A DNA stretch of 64,000 bases, from assembly GCF_026965555.1 (NCBI RefSeq), contig NZ_CP114040.1:2480001-2544000 (forward strand), written 5' to 3'. Source of the DNA: Nannocystis punicea (GTDB lineage Bacteria; Myxococcota_A; Polyangia; Nannocystales; Nannocystaceae). Under the pieces are notes generated by a model. It did no database searches. It saw only the letters and a program-made list of their open reading frames with translations, and was not told where the DNA came from. The first letter of the stretch is position 1, and every line of letters begins with the position of its first letter. Below, in pieces: positions 28,245 through 38,026 of the stretch. A program made the position numbers and the translations under genes.

Positions 28245-31200
28245 TCACCGCAATATCTGCCGCAGACGCCCGCCGTCGAGCGCGAGCTCGATGTCCTCTT
28301 GACCGAAGGTGGTGGCGACGACGACCAGGCCGCCGGTCGTCACGGTCTCGAAGATCCGTTCGATCTGATCGCGGCGGCGATTGAAGGCCGCGAACAGATC
28401 GTCGGGATCCCAGTCGGCGCGGTCGGACCATACCCCCGAACTCGCCAGGCGACCGCCCTCGATCATCGTGAACTCGATCGGACTGTACAGCATGACGCCG
28501 CCGACCCGAATCCCCTCGCCCTCGAGCCGGGTGACCCAGGCCTGCAGCCGTCCTACGTCCTCTGATTGAAAATCGGAGACATAGACGACGGCGCCGCATT
28601 CGGGCAGGTCTTCGGGCCAAGGCGCGTCGTCACGCGTCGGTCGCTGGCGCAGACGTGCGCGGAGGAGCCGCTCGATCTCCTCGTGACCGGGGCTCAGGCG
28701 CACGGGAGCGACGAGTTCGCTCTCGCCGTCGATTCCGACTGCGTACAGCGAGGCTTCGCCGCCGATCTTCCAGGTCGATGCGGCGACATGCGCGGCGACC
28801 CGGCCGGCGAACAGCGCCTTGCTGCTGTCTGTGCGCTCGGGGACCCGCATCGATGCACCGAGGCTAACGAGCACGAGCACCGCAGGCGCGGCCTCCTCGA
28901 TCCGCAGGGACACGCGCGGCAACAGGTGGGTCCCCTGCTGCTCGCGGATCACGAGGTCGTGCAGCACCATCGCCGAGGCGCGATCGCCGGGCTCGAGCGG
29001 ACGGTAGCCGCCGAACGCGCCCATCCGTGGCCACGTCGAGGTACGGCCGTCCCAGTCACCGGCGGCTGCGACGACGGCCTCGGGCGGATCGTAGCGGCGC
29101 TGCGCGATTGCGTCGAGCGTGCGCAGCTGGCGGTACGCCCGCAGCCCGGCGAGACGACGGACGGAGCGCCGGCCCCAGGCGAACAGGAAGAGGCACGACA
29201 GCATGCCGAGCCCGAGCGAGCGTGTGTGCAGCGAGTCGGCGACGGTGGCCGGGCGCTGCGCTCCGGCAGGCGTGAAGACACCGCCGGTGTAGTGGGCGAG
29301 CTGCTCGAGGGCGAGCGCAGCACCCCAGCGAGCCGGGGTCGCGTCGGGCTCGCCCGGCGGACAGGCGTAGATCGGCCGACTGCCCGACTTTCCCGGCGAG
29401 TTCACCTGCAGCGCCACGCACTCGCGGAACCGCTTGAGCTCAGCTGCCGGCAGCGCGTAGGTGAACGTCCGGCCGGCGGCGTCGAACTCCACGAGCGGAG
29501 CGACGAGCGCCGCACCAGCAGGCGGGTGAAATTCGACGGTGTCGAGCACTTCGGCGCCCCGCAGCATCGTCACCCACAGCGCCCCGTTCGGCTTGGGTGT
29601 CACGGACAGCACCGGCCCGTTCATGTCTGCGAGGAGGTCCACGGTACCGGCATAGAGCTGCTCGATCAGCTGCATTTCGCTCGGCGATGCGAGCGTCTCC
29701 TTCTCCAGAGCCTTTCGCCACGGGATGTCCTTCGGGTCCTGATCGTCGGGGTCGAACGGAGAATGACTCAGGAGCAGCAGGTGTCCGCGGTCGAGCGTGG
29801 CTCCGAGCGCGAGCGGGCGCTCGGCCAGGCCGGAGTTTGTGGTCGTGTTCGCGAGCTGCACGGGCGGCAGCGTCTTCGATGTCGCCGCCGCAGACTTGTA
29901 CCAGCCGAATCGCACGGGCGCGCGGGTCTGCGCCGGCATGACGCCGAAGCGGCTGTGCGGACGTGCGATCGTGATCGCCTCGGTCTGCGGTACTGTGACC
30001 AGCCTATCGCTAACGGGCGGAACGCATCGCGCCAGCGGGTCGGAGCCGCACGAGCCGGGCTGCACGCGCCAGCGCGACCTCGGGGCTTGTGTCAGCTCCG
30101 TCGGCAGCGTCACCGACGCGGGGGGCTGCCCGAGCGTCGAGAGCGAGAGCCCGTAAGGATCTTGAATGGGGACGACATGGACCCGAGAGCCGAATCGTTC
30201 GACGAACGGATCGATGTCGTAGAGTTTGGGGTCGATGTGCGTGAAAACGACGACGTCTTCGTTCTCCCAGTAGGTACGAGCCTCGTTAGCGACGAGCGCA
30301 GCGCCGAGTTCGGCGAGGGCGGTCCCGGGCTTGCTGCGTTCGAGCAGCTTGAGGTCGTCTGCCCCCCGCGGTCCGTTGCGACGAAGGTACAGCACGGACT
30401 CGAGCGCGTCTGAGCGTGAGTCGATCGCTGTTGATGGGCCGTTACAGCGCGTGTCCGGGGCGAAGATCCGACCGACCATCGAGTCGCACAATCTTTGCGC
30501 ATTCACCTGCTGGTATTCAATCGATGGCTTTGCCTCTCGTGGGCCACCGCAATGCGCTTGTCTGTCGTCGAGGACAACGCACGTGGGAGCCGGCGCCAGC
30601 TTGTCCAGCGTGTCGTCGAGGAGGAAGGTGAGGCGCGGGGTGCGATCGAAGACGACGCCCTTCGGCTCGCCGGGCCAGTTCTTCCCCGCCGCGATGTCGA
30701 CGCTACGCTTGTTGGTCACCCGCTTGACGAGCAGCGAGCTCTCGCAATGGTTCATGAACTCGTCGCCGGGCATGGCGACGACGACAGTCGCGCCCCGCTT
30801 CAGCAACCCGGTAGCGAGGTCGCAGCTCTCGGTCGTCTCGGGTCGATCGAGCACGAGCATCGAGGCTGCCGATGCTGCCGACGCTGGCAAGATCGCGCAC
30901 TTTTCAGAGATCCGGGACGCCAGCAAGAGACCGTAGGACTTGCTACTGGCGTGCTTGAAATCGCCATACGCCGAGGACGCAAGTGAGCAGTCGACCTCCG
31001 TGCTGTCTCCGTCCGCTTCGCTGCTGGCGATCACGACGCCGGCGTCAGTGATGTCGATGTAGGCGGAGACCGTGGCGTACTTGTCGTCTCCGCTCCGCCA
31101 GCATTTCAGGCGATGAAAGCCGAGGACGTCCTTTCGCGTGCCGAGCAGCGTGTCGAGACTCGCTCCGGGCCGCGGCGCGCCGTCGTCGATCCTGCACACC

Positions 31201-31715
31201 GGCGCGCTGTCGTCACCGAGCCGCGGTCGGACATCGTTGGTGTAGGGCCCGGGGATCGGCGTGCCGACCGGGAGCGACGCTTCGCTGCTCGATCGCGCCA
31301 CCATCAGCTCGATCTCCGGCGCGCGCGACTGGGCGCCGCGCTCGAGCGTAACGTCGACGACGACGCCGGCCCCGACGGCCATCTTCGTGAGCTCGCCGAG
31401 GTCGAGCGGCGCTGCGAGATCCGGCGGCCCGGCGACGACCTCGAGTCGCCGGCACGGCGACAAGCGCCAGCTCCAACGCGCGAGCTCGGACCCCAGTTCG
31501 TCAGGCCGGACCTGCGGCGCTCCGCTGCCGCACAGGTTCGGGAGCGGGAGGTCGAGCGCGGTCATCAGCAGGGCGACGCACGTCGCTATCGAGAGCGCGA
31601 GGGAGATTGTCCGCGGCGTCGATGTGCGTGCGCGCCACGCCGAGATGGTCAGGTGGAGCGCGAGCGCCACGAAGGCGGACACGACCAGCTGCGCGAGCCA
31701 GAGGGGCACGATCAC
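28245..31715 (-). CDS. Large membrane protein with C-terminal DUF58/vWA-like domain
   Basis: The protein has 1156 aa starting at a GTG at 31715 that overlaps the MoxR stop (GTGA). Two N-terminal transmembrane helices (about 5-28 and 40-60) resemble BatA-type proteins. A very large periplasmic region follows. A third helix (about 875-890) returns the chain to the cytoplasm for a DUF58-like domain: GYRPLEPGDRASAM, then a vWA core VLVLVSLGASM and DLPECGAVVYVSDFQ. Where DUF58 proteins carry DxSxS, this one reads SLGAS, so the MIDAS Asp is missing. DUF58/vWA proteins are the usual partners of MoxR ATPases in envelope-stress or assembly roles. Confidence 0.8.
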   Translation of the reverse strand: MIVPLWLAQLVVSAFVALALHLTISAWRARTSTPRTISLALSIATCVALLMTALDLPLPNLCGSGAPQVRPDELGSELARWSWRLSPCRRLEVVAGPPDLAAPLDLGELTKMAVGAGVVVDVTLERGAQSRAPEIELMVARSSSEASLPVGTPIPGPYTNDVRPRLGDDSAPVCRIDDGAPRPGASLDTLLGTRKDVLGFHRLKCWRSGDDKYATVSAYIDITDAGVVIASSEADGDSTEVDCSLASSAYGDFKHASSKSYGLLLASRISEKCAILPASAASAASMLVLDRPETTESCDLATGLLKRGATVVVAMPGDEFMNHCESSLLVKRVTNKRSVDIAAGKNWPGEPKGVVFDRTPRLTFLLDDTLDKLAPAPTCVVLDDRQAHCGGPREAKPSIEYQQVNAQRLCDSMVGRIFAPDTRCNGPSTAIDSRSDALESVLYLRRNGPRGADDLKLLERSKPGTALAELGAALVANEARTYWENEDVVVFTHIDPKLYDIDPFVERFGSRVHVVPIQDPYGLSLSTLGQPPASVTLPTELTQAPRSRWRVQPGSCGSDPLARCVPPVSDRLVTVPQTEAITIARPHSRFGVMPAQTRAPVRFGWYKSAAATSKTLPPVQLANTTTNSGLAERPLALGATLDRGHLLLLSHSPFDPDDQDPKDIPWRKALEKETLASPSEMQLIEQLYAGTVDLLADMNGPVLSVTPKPNGALWVTMLRGAEVLDTVEFHPPAGAALVAPLVEFDAAGRTFTYALPAAELKRFRECVALQVNSPGKSGSRPIYACPPGEPDATPARWGAALALEQLAHYTGGVFTPAGAQRPATVADSLHTRSLGLGMLSCLFLFAWGRRSVRRLAGLRAYRQLRTLDAIAQRRYDPPEAVVAAAGDWDGRTSTWPRMGAFGGYRPLEPGDRASAMVLHDLVIREQQGTHLLPRVSLRIEEAAPAVLVLVSLGASMRVPERTDSSKALFAGRVAAHVAASTWKIGGEASLYAVGIDGESELVAPVRLSPGHEEIERLLRARLRQRPTRDDAPWPEDLPECGAVVYVSDFQSEDVGRLQAWVTRLEGEGIRVGGVMLYSPIEFTMIEGGRLASSGVWSDRADWDPDDLFAAFNRRRDQIERIFETVTTGGLVVVATTFGQEDIELALDGGRLRQILR

Positions 31716-33427
31716 CAGGTCCCGGGGCGTGCGGCGTGCGGTGTGTTCTGCGGGTTCGCAGGTGAGCGCGAGACGGCGTCGACGACCTGCGCGATGACCT
31801 GTCGTGCCAGTCGCGCGCGTTCCTGGCCGGCGGGGTTCGCCGCTTCCTCGAGCGCCTGGTACGAGTGCTCGTACAACTTGCCCACCAGGCGAATGATCCG
31901 CATGTCGACCAATTGCTGCCCGGGGCGGAGCAGTCGCACCAGCGCCCAGAACCCGTGCGCGACGATCTGCTGCACATCTCCGGGCGTCGCGTACGGCTGG
32001 AGCGTGCCGTCGATCGTGTTCACCCAGACCCGCACGTGGTCCGGACCGACCAGCACCGTCTCGCGATAGTGCGCGTAGCCCCGCGCGAGCGTCTCGACGA
32101 ACACGCGAGCATTGCCGAACTCGCCGATGATCCCGGCGACCTCGAGCTGACTTAGCGTGATCGGAGCGAACAGTTCTTGGACGTTCCGCGCCGGCTCGGC
32201 AACCCCCTGCTTGGCGGCCGCGTGGCCGAACCGCGCAGCGTAGCCCGGCGTGTTCATCACGCGCTTGACGATGTTGAGGATCAGGCGATCGCGGCGGATC
32301 CCGAGGTTGGGGTTGGCGCCCTCGTTGAACTTCTCGCGCACCTTGTGGCTAAGGACGTGGACCGCCGTCACCTCGAGGTGCTTCGGCGTCACGCTGCGGG
32401 CGCGTTCGGTGGCAGCGCGGGCCATCGCGCAGCCGATCCAGTCGGTGATCGCGCGGGCATCCGGGCCGAAGTCGATTAGCGTCGCCAGCTCTCGCATGTC
32501 ACGCGCGAGGTTGTCGTTGCTCGCCATCAGCCGCTGGAGGAGATCGCGGGTCGCACGGGGCAGGAAGTAGCGACCCTTGGAGGCGGCGGACGGATCGCCC
32601 CAGAGGCACAGCGTTACTCCGGCGGCCAAGTAACGCACTTCCGACGGCACCTCGGGCGCCTGGCCGTCCGGGTATGAGCGCGCGAAGTCGCGGATCTTCG
32701 ATGGCATGATCTCGTGGACGAGGGCCTCGACGTCGGGCTGAGAGACGCGGAACGAGCGGGTGATCCGGGCCTGCAATGGCGGGCTGAGCTTCTTGGCGGT
32801 CATGTCGTAGCCGGGTGGGTTAGCGGTCGCCACGACGATGATCGGGACGTAATAGTCTTGGCCGCGTCGCACGATCTTCCGCTCCTCGAGCAGGGCGAGC
32901 AAGCTGTCGAGGAAGCCGTCGCCGAAGCGGTTGATCTCATCGAGAAACAACACCATCCAATCGCGGTTGGTCCACACCAGGGTCGGGTCGTCGATCCCGA
33001 CGCCGCGCGGGATCCCCGGCCAGTCGGGGAAGCCCTCGCGGGTCACAGTGCCGCTCTCCTCGAGCGGTCGCAGTGCCAGCGCCTTGAGCAGCTTTACCTT
33101 GCCAGCCTCGTCGACGATCAGCATGTCCTCGCTGAGCGCGTCGCGCGGGATCTCGCGGTTGCCCTGCAAGAATCGCGAGCCGCCAATGATGCCCTGCATC
33201 TTCGCCAGCTTGATCGCCTGCTCGGAGCAGTAGCTCTTGCCACAGCCGCGCGGCCCGGTGACCAACACCGAACGGCGCATCCGGATGTTCTCGAGGATCG
33301 CCGTGGTCAGCGCCTCGCCCGTCATCATCAGCGCCGGATCGTCCTCGTCGTCGAGCAGCGCGCCGGCGGGCTCCGAGGCGCGGCCCTTCCTCCCGAGCCC
33401 GAAATACTGAAGCACGCGTGAGCTCAT
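31712..33427 (-). CDS. MoxR-like AAA+ ATPase (long form)
   Basis: The protein has 571 aa from the ATG at 33427, which overlaps the preceding stop (ATGA). Walker A is GPRGCGKS, Walker B is VLFLDEINRFGDG, sensor 1 is VVATANPPGYD, and the R-finger region is SPPLQARITRSF. The C-terminal extension (about 250 residues) includes a helical region and a segment rich in aromatic and basic residues not usual in short MoxR proteins. It sits between two membrane proteins and probably drives NTP-dependent assembly or remodelling of the DUF58-like partner encoded next. Confidence 0.9.
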   Translation of the reverse strand: MSSRVLQYFGLGRKGRASEPAGALLDDEDDPALMMTGEALTTAILENIRMRRSVLVTGPRGCGKSYCSEQAIKLAKMQGIIGGSRFLQGNREIPRDALSEDMLIVDEAGKVKLLKALALRPLEESGTVTREGFPDWPGIPRGVGIDDPTLVWTNRDWMVLFLDEINRFGDGFLDSLLALLEERKIVRRGQDYYVPIIVVATANPPGYDMTAKKLSPPLQARITRSFRVSQPDVEALVHEIMPSKIRDFARSYPDGQAPEVPSEVRYLAAGVTLCLWGDPSAASKGRYFLPRATRDLLQRLMASNDNLARDMRELATLIDFGPDARAITDWIGCAMARAATERARSVTPKHLEVTAVHVLSHKVREKFNEGANPNLGIRRDRLILNIVKRVMNTPGYAARFGHAAAKQGVAEPARNVQELFAPITLSQLEVAGIIGEFGNARVFVETLARGYAHYRETVLVGPDHVRVWVNTIDGTLQPYATPGDVQQIVAHGFWALVRLLRPGQQLVDMRIIRLVGKLYEHSYQALEEAANPAGQERARLARQVIAQVVDAVSRSPANPQNTPHAARPGTW

Positions 33428-34581
33428 CGGCCACTCCTGACGAGTTCGTCGACGTCGCTCGGCTTGAGCTGGGGACACCGGTTGGCGAGCTCGGCGCGCA
33501 AGCGCTCGCGGTCGCCCTGCGCGGCCGCGCGCGCTCGCTCGCGCTGCTCCGGCGGACAGACGCGGTCGGCCGCCGGGCGTCCGGACGCCTCGGTGACGAC
33601 GTCCTTGATCTTCTGGAAAGGCTGCGAGCCTCGGACTTCGTCGCCGCCCATCTCCTCCATCGCATTCATGAACTCGACGAGGTCGCCTGCCATCGCGCCG
33701 TATTCGTCGAGTCGCTGGTTGAGGCCGATGGGATCGATGCCGTTCGGGCCGATCGAGCCGAGCAAAGCAGGGACAACGCGAAGCAGGCCGCCGAGGCTGA
33801 GCGAGCCGTTGATGACCAGCGCTTGCAGGATCTTCAAGATCAGGCCGGACGATAGCCCAAGCGCCGGGGCGAGCAGCGCGGCGAGCAAGCCGAGCAGCGC
33901 CAGCATGACCTTGGGATTATCGAGTCCGGCCGAGCTGACGACCTCCGCGACGTCGGGCGGCAGACTGCCGCCTTGCTCGATCGCCTCCGCGATGCCGAGC
34001 ACCTCCTCGAGCGTGTCGACGGTGCCGGGTCCGAGACGCTCGAGCTCGTCGGGCGACAGCTGCGAGACAAGGTCGACCGTGGGCACCTCGATTCCCTTGG
34101 CCTTCGCGGCGTCGAGCGCCTCGGCGAGCTTGAGCCCGGCGTCGGCGGCATCGACGACCCGCTGCTGGCGCTGTCGTTCCTCGGGGCTGTCGGCGGCCGC
34201 GAGCAGTTGCGCCGCCTCGCGGCGGGACTCGTGGGCGACGCTGCGGATCGTGCGGTCGCGCGTGCCGGCGTCGAGCAGCGAGAGCGCCAGCCACGCGGGC
34301 AGCACCAAGAGGACGGCGAGCAACGCCCAGCGAAACGAATACGGCAAGAATCCGTGCGACTTGCGTTGTGATAGGCCGACGACTGTCGCCGCGCCGATCA
34401 AGCCGCCGAGCACCAGGGCGGGCCACCAGCTCGCCCATATCGACCCTCGGGTCGCGCCATAAAGCTCGGTCCGCCACAGCACGAGCCAGGTCGCGCAGAG
34501 AATGAATCCTAGGTCGGCGATGAATCCAAGCCGGCCGGCGCCGGGTTCAGGCTTCTCGAACGAGCCGTCCGAATTGCTCAT
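33424..34581 (-). CDS. Multi-pass membrane protein of the MoxR operon
   Basis: The protein has 385 aa from the ATG at 34581. Hydrophobic helices lie at about 20-36, 50-68 and 86-104. A helical cytoplasmic-type region rich in Glu and Arg (about 110-215) follows, then further hydrophobic stretches (MLALLGLLAALLAPALGL and LGGLLRVVPALLGSI) and an Arg/Glu-rich tail. No family was recognised. The stop overlaps the MoxR start, so synthesis is coupled. A membrane platform for the ATPase is the simplest reading. Confidence 0.75.
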   Translation of the reverse strand: MSNSDGSFEKPEPGAGRLGFIADLGFILCATWLVLWRTELYGATRGSIWASWWPALVLGGLIGAATVVGLSQRKSHGFLPYSFRWALLAVLLVLPAWLALSLLDAGTRDRTIRSVAHESRREAAQLLAAADSPEERQRQQRVVDAADAGLKLAEALDAAKAKGIEVPTVDLVSQLSPDELERLGPGTVDTLEEVLGIAEAIEQGGSLPPDVAEVVSSAGLDNPKVMLALLGLLAALLAPALGLSSGLILKILQALVINGSLSLGGLLRVVPALLGSIGPNGIDPIGLNQRLDEYGAMAGDLVEFMNAMEEMGGDEVRGSQPFQKIKDVVTEASGRPAADRVCPPEQRERARAAAQGDRERLRAELANRCPQLKPSDVDELVRSGR

Positions 34582-34592
34582 AGTTCCTCTCT

Positions 34593-35099
34593 TTATGGTC
34601 TCACATGAAAAGCGTCTATGTCGATATCTTCCAGGATCTCGGGATCGTCGCAGCGACCGCGAGCGCCGTCTAGAATGTCGTTCTTTGCTTTTTGGGTCAG
34701 CTTTCCGTCGACGGGCGTAAGACGTCCGCTCAGAGGCGGGACGAACCAGGAGCCGTCGTTGACGATGACATTGAATGTGTAGGATCTATCCGCAGCATCG
34801 GGCTTGAACGAGAATATGACGGCGAGCTGCAGGTTCCCGAGGGGTACGTTGTGTCGGGCTGAGCCCCCGCAGCCGGGATCGTTACACCGGACATATGCGT
34901 TACCGCCGACGATCAGCTGGTGCTGGCGACCGATGACGACTGCTTGCGGCTGCAGGCTCTTGACGCCGGCGCGAGCCGTCAGCGCGTCGGCCAGCAGGCC
35001 TGGAGCGACGACCGCGACGAGCACCCCCAGCTTGGCGCGCCAACTTGGACGGCGACACGGCCGACCGGCTGTCGTGTGAGCGTACTCCGGTCCTTGCAT
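34593..35099 (-). CDS. Signal-anchored exported protein, first gene of the MoxR operon
   Basis: The protein has 168 aa from the ATG at 35099, chosen because it gives an N-terminal signal or anchor (AKLGVLVAVVAPGLLADALTA). The mature part is beta-rich, with one CNDPGC motif, and ends in DDPEILEDIDIDAFHVRP. It lies 11 nt before the next gene. No family was recognised. It is divergent from the AgmX-like gene at 35.3 kb across an AT-richer control region. Confidence 0.65.
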   Translation of the reverse strand: MQGPEYAHTTAGRPCRRPSWRAKLGVLVAVVAPGLLADALTARAGVKSLQPQAVVIGRQHQLIVGGNAYVRCNDPGCGGSARHNVPLGNLQLAVIFSFKPDAADRSYTFNVIVNDGSWFVPPLSGRLTPVDGKLTQKAKNDILDGARGRCDDPEILEDIDIDAFHVRP

Positions 35100-35159
35100 G
35101 GCCAAAGGACCTTCGCATGGACGCCTGTCGGGGACCAGTGGGTCGCGGGCGAGGCGTCG

Positions 35160-35272
35160 GGCCTTTGTAATTACGGCCGCAAACAGAGAAAAACATCGGG
35201 GCACGTAAGGTGTACGTCGTTCACCGCCTGGGGCTGCTCGTCACCCACACTTGCCCGTGATACACGAGTGGT
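35160..35272. promoter_or_regulatory. AT-richer divergent promoter region
   Basis: The segment TTTGTAATTAC followed by CAAACAGAGAAAAACAT (35164-35197) is much richer in A/T than its surroundings. It lies between divergent genes starting at 35099 and about 35336. It probably contains promoters for the MoxR membrane operon and the AgmX-like gene. No exact -35/-10 pair can be assigned. Confidence 0.4.
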
Positions 35273-35335
35273 GTGGGGCCTGAGCTGCGCCAGGGGAGCC
35301 AGGGCGAAATAGGCTTCGTCTTCGAGTACCAGGGC

Positions 35336-36115
35336 ATGGCCCCGGGCCTGCGAGAACCAGCAGTGCACGTTCCGCCGGCCGTGTACGAGTTGGATGAGCC
35401 GGCACCGGCCGGGCCAGCGACACGCGGCCGCGGGGCGTGGTTCTGGGGCACCGTCGTGGGCGTGCTCGTCGGCACTGGGGGAGCCGCGGCAGCAGTATTG
35501 ACATGGCCGCCGACCGAACCAGCGGCACTCATCGCCGAGGCGATGGAAGTACCGAGCCCTGCTCCGGTCGAGGCGGAACGAAGCGCAGAGGCCTCTTCAA
35601 CTGCGCCGACAACGAGCCTTGGGATCTCCACGGTCGAAAACGCGCCTCTGCCAACATCGCCCGCGTCGCCCGTGCCGAGGGCCGTCCCCGTGGAACACGC
35701 CACGCCCCTGAAAACGATCTCCAACCGGAGTACGGGCCAAGGCGGCCGAACACCCGATCCGCCTGTCGCATCTACGACTTCTCAGGTGACACTGTCACGA
35801 TTCTCAGCGAGCGGAAGCCTGACAGCAGTCGCCGTCCGGGATGCGGTCACACCATTGCAGCTGCAGATGCAGCGATGCCACAACGAGCTTCTGCAGCAGG
35901 GTCGAGCCATTAAGGGCCGACTCGCCGCGAGCCTGCAGATCCGCGGGCGCAGCGTCGAGTCGATCGATCTGCAGACGCCGATCGAATCGATGTCCCTGCG
36001 AGCCTGTTTTCGCAGAGTGCTCCTGACGGCCGCTTTCCCCGCCGTGAACGAGAATGACTACACGCAGGCGAAGGTCGAGTTCTTCCTGCTGGTGCGGCGC
36101 AGCCCGCATCGATGA
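35336..36115 (+). CDS. Membrane-anchored protein with AgmX/PglI-like C-terminal domain
   Basis: The protein has 259 aa from the ATG at 35336; a GTG at 35273 would add 21 residues. One transmembrane helix (about 34-53, WFWGTVVGVLVGTGGAAAAV) is followed by a Pro/Ser/Thr/Glu linker. The C-terminal domain has cysteines in QMQRCHNELL and LRACFRRVLL, and the AFPAVNEND end typical of the AgmX/PglI C-terminal family. The tandem kinase at 15.1-17.7 kb carries the same domain type. Such domains sit in the periplasm and are linked with motility or envelope complexes in myxobacteria. The exact role is unknown. Confidence 0.72.
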   Translation: MAPGLREPAVHVPPAVYELDEPAPAGPATRGRGAWFWGTVVGVLVGTGGAAAAVLTWPPTEPAALIAEAMEVPSPAPVEAERSAEASSTAPTTSLGISTVENAPLPTSPASPVPRAVPVEHATPLKTISNRSTGQGGRTPDPPVASTTSQVTLSRFSASGSLTAVAVRDAVTPLQLQMQRCHNELLQQGRAIKGRLAASLQIRGRSVESIDLQTPIESMSLRACFRRVLLTAAFPAVNENDYTQAKVEFFLLVRRSPHR

Positions 36116-36233
36116 GCGCCGCTCGTGCTCGCGCTCTGGATGAACGAGCCGACCACGTGCGATCTTGCATGGCACGGCGGCATCGCGGAAGCCGACGACG
36201 AGGCGCGCGCGGAGCCGCTTGCTGGGCTGCCTC

Positions 36234-37995
36234 TAGCCCGGATTTCTCACCACGGGAAGGAATTCCGGCCGTACTTCCCGAGTTCGAGCGGGTGTGAAAC
36301 GATTGCTGACCACCCAGGGGTACGGCCGGAACACGACAAGGTGTATCCGCACCGAGTTCGATTTTCAACCGGCCGGGCGGAGACGTGTCGAGGGCGCCTT
36401 TGACGGCGGACGGGTCAGCTCGGACGGCGGCCTGCTGTTGCTGCGCGAGCTGACCGAGAGTTCAGGTGTGTTCCGGGACTTCGCCTCCTGCTTCCGGGAC
36501 CACCGCGACCCGAGCCGCGTCGAGCACACCGTCGAGGAATTGCTCGCGCAGCGCGTGCTGGGCCTGCTGTGTGGTTACGAAGACCTGAACGACCACGACA
36601 TGCTCCGCGATGATGCCTTGCTCGCGCTGGCGGTAGGCAAGATCGATCCGACCGGCGAACAGCGCAAGCGGGAACGCGACCGGGGTCACGCGTTGGCCGG
36701 CAAGAGCACGCTGAACCGTCTGGAGCTGGCGAAGCCCACGGTGGCCGGCGACGAGCGCTACAAGAAGATCAGCTACGACGACCACGGCATCCAGCGCCTC
36801 TTCGTCGACACATTTCTCGCCGCGCACGATCGGCCGCTCGCCGAGATCGTCCTCGATCTCGATGCGACGGACGACCCCGTACACGGCAAGCAGGAGGGTC
36901 GCTTCTTCCACGGCTTCTACGACAGCTACTGCTACCTGCCGCTGTACGTCTTCTGCGGCGACTTCCTCCTCGGCGCCGCGCTGAACACCGCCGACAAGCA
37001 GCCAGTGAGCGGCGCGGTCGAGGAGCTCGAGAGGATCGTCAGCCAGATCCTCGCCCGCTGGCCCGACGTCCGGGTCATCGTGCGCGGCGATTCTGGCTTC
37101 TGCCGCGACGAGGTCATGCGCTGGTGCGAGGACAACGGCCTCTTCTTCGTCCTCGGCCTGCAGAAGAACTCGCGCCTGATCGTCGAGATCGAGGACGAGA
37201 TGAAGCAGGCCCGCGCCATCTCCGAGCAGACCGGCAAGGAGGCGCGCGTTTTCAAGGATTTTCGCTACGAGACCAACCGGACGTGGTCACGAGAGCGCCG
37301 GGTGGTCGGCAAGGCGGAGTACACGACGGACAAGGAGAACCCGCGCTTCGTCACCACCAACCTCTCGCATGACGAGTACGACGCGCGCTCGCTCTACGAG
37401 GACCTCTACTGCGCTCGCGGAGACATGGAGAACCGGATCAAGGAGCAGCAGCTCGGCCTCTTTGCCGACCGCACCAGCGCCCACACGCTGCGCGCCAACC
37501 AGCTCCGCCTGTGGCTCTCGTCCGTCGCCTACATGATCCTCAACGAGCTCCGCCGACTCGCCCTCGCCGGCACCGAGCTCGCCCACGCCCAAGTCTCCAC
37601 GATCCGCACGCGGCTGCTCAAGATCGGCGCCATCGTCACCGCATCGGTCCGCAGGATCCGCGTCTCCCTAAGCTCAGTCTTCCCACTCCAGCACGTGTGG
37701 TGGCGCGTCCTCGAGAACCTCCACCGCCATCACGTCATGAGACGCTGACGGCCCTCGCCATCCGTCACACAATGGTGCGCTGCGCTGCGCGCCGGGGTTC
37801 GTCTGTCCTTATGCTCAGGTCACCCAAAACGCGTAGCCAGCTTTGTAATCCCTCTTACAGCTCGATCTCGCGCCAGCCCCGAGCCTAACGAGCGCGGCCT
37901 CGCGGCTCACGTCGACGGCATCCAACAATCTCCCGCCACGCCGCCTGGCAGCCGCCTGGCGGGCCCCACCTATCCGTGGTGAGAAATCCGGGCTA
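36234..37995 (+). mobile_element. IS1380-family insertion sequence
   Basis: The element is 1762 bp, bounded by perfect 22-bp inverted repeats: TAGCCCGGATTTCTCACCAC plus GG at 36234-36255 and its exact complement at 37974-37995. It encodes one complete DDE transposase. Flanking 4-bp sequences (cctc and gcaa) do not match, so the expected target duplication is not visible. It sits between two gene ends and interrupts nothing obvious. Confidence 0.92.
36294..37748 (+). CDS. IS1380-family transposase
   Basis: The protein has 484 aa starting at a GTG at 36294. It has the IS1380 hallmarks: FDGGRVSSDGGLLLLRE, YEDLNDHDMLRDD, EIVLDLDATDDPVHG, RGDSGFCRDEVM and DLYCARGDMENRIKEQQLGL. These contain the DDE acidic residues (D of LDLDATDD, D of RGDSGF, E of RIKEQ). 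No frameshift was seen, so the element may still move. The length is standard for the family. Confidence 0.94.
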   Translation: MKRLLTTQGYGRNTTRCIRTEFDFQPAGRRRVEGAFDGGRVSSDGGLLLLRELTESSGVFRDFASCFRDHRDPSRVEHTVEELLAQRVLGLLCGYEDLNDHDMLRDDALLALAVGKIDPTGEQRKRERDRGHALAGKSTLNRLELAKPTVAGDERYKKISYDDHGIQRLFVDTFLAAHDRPLAEIVLDLDATDDPVHGKQEGRFFHGFYDSYCYLPLYVFCGDFLLGAALNTADKQPVSGAVEELERIVSQILARWPDVRVIVRGDSGFCRDEVMRWCEDNGLFFVLGLQKNSRLIVEIEDEMKQARAISEQTGKEARVFKDFRYETNRTWSRERRVVGKAEYTTDKENPRFVTTNLSHDEYDARSLYEDLYCARGDMENRIKEQQLGLFADRTSAHTLRANQLRLWLSSVAYMILNELRRLALAGTELAHAQVSTIRTRLLKIGAIVTASVRRIRVSLSSVFPLQHVWWRVLENLHRHHVMRR

Positions 37996-38026
37996 GCAAG
38001 CAAGTCTTGTCGCGGCGGCCCGCTGG

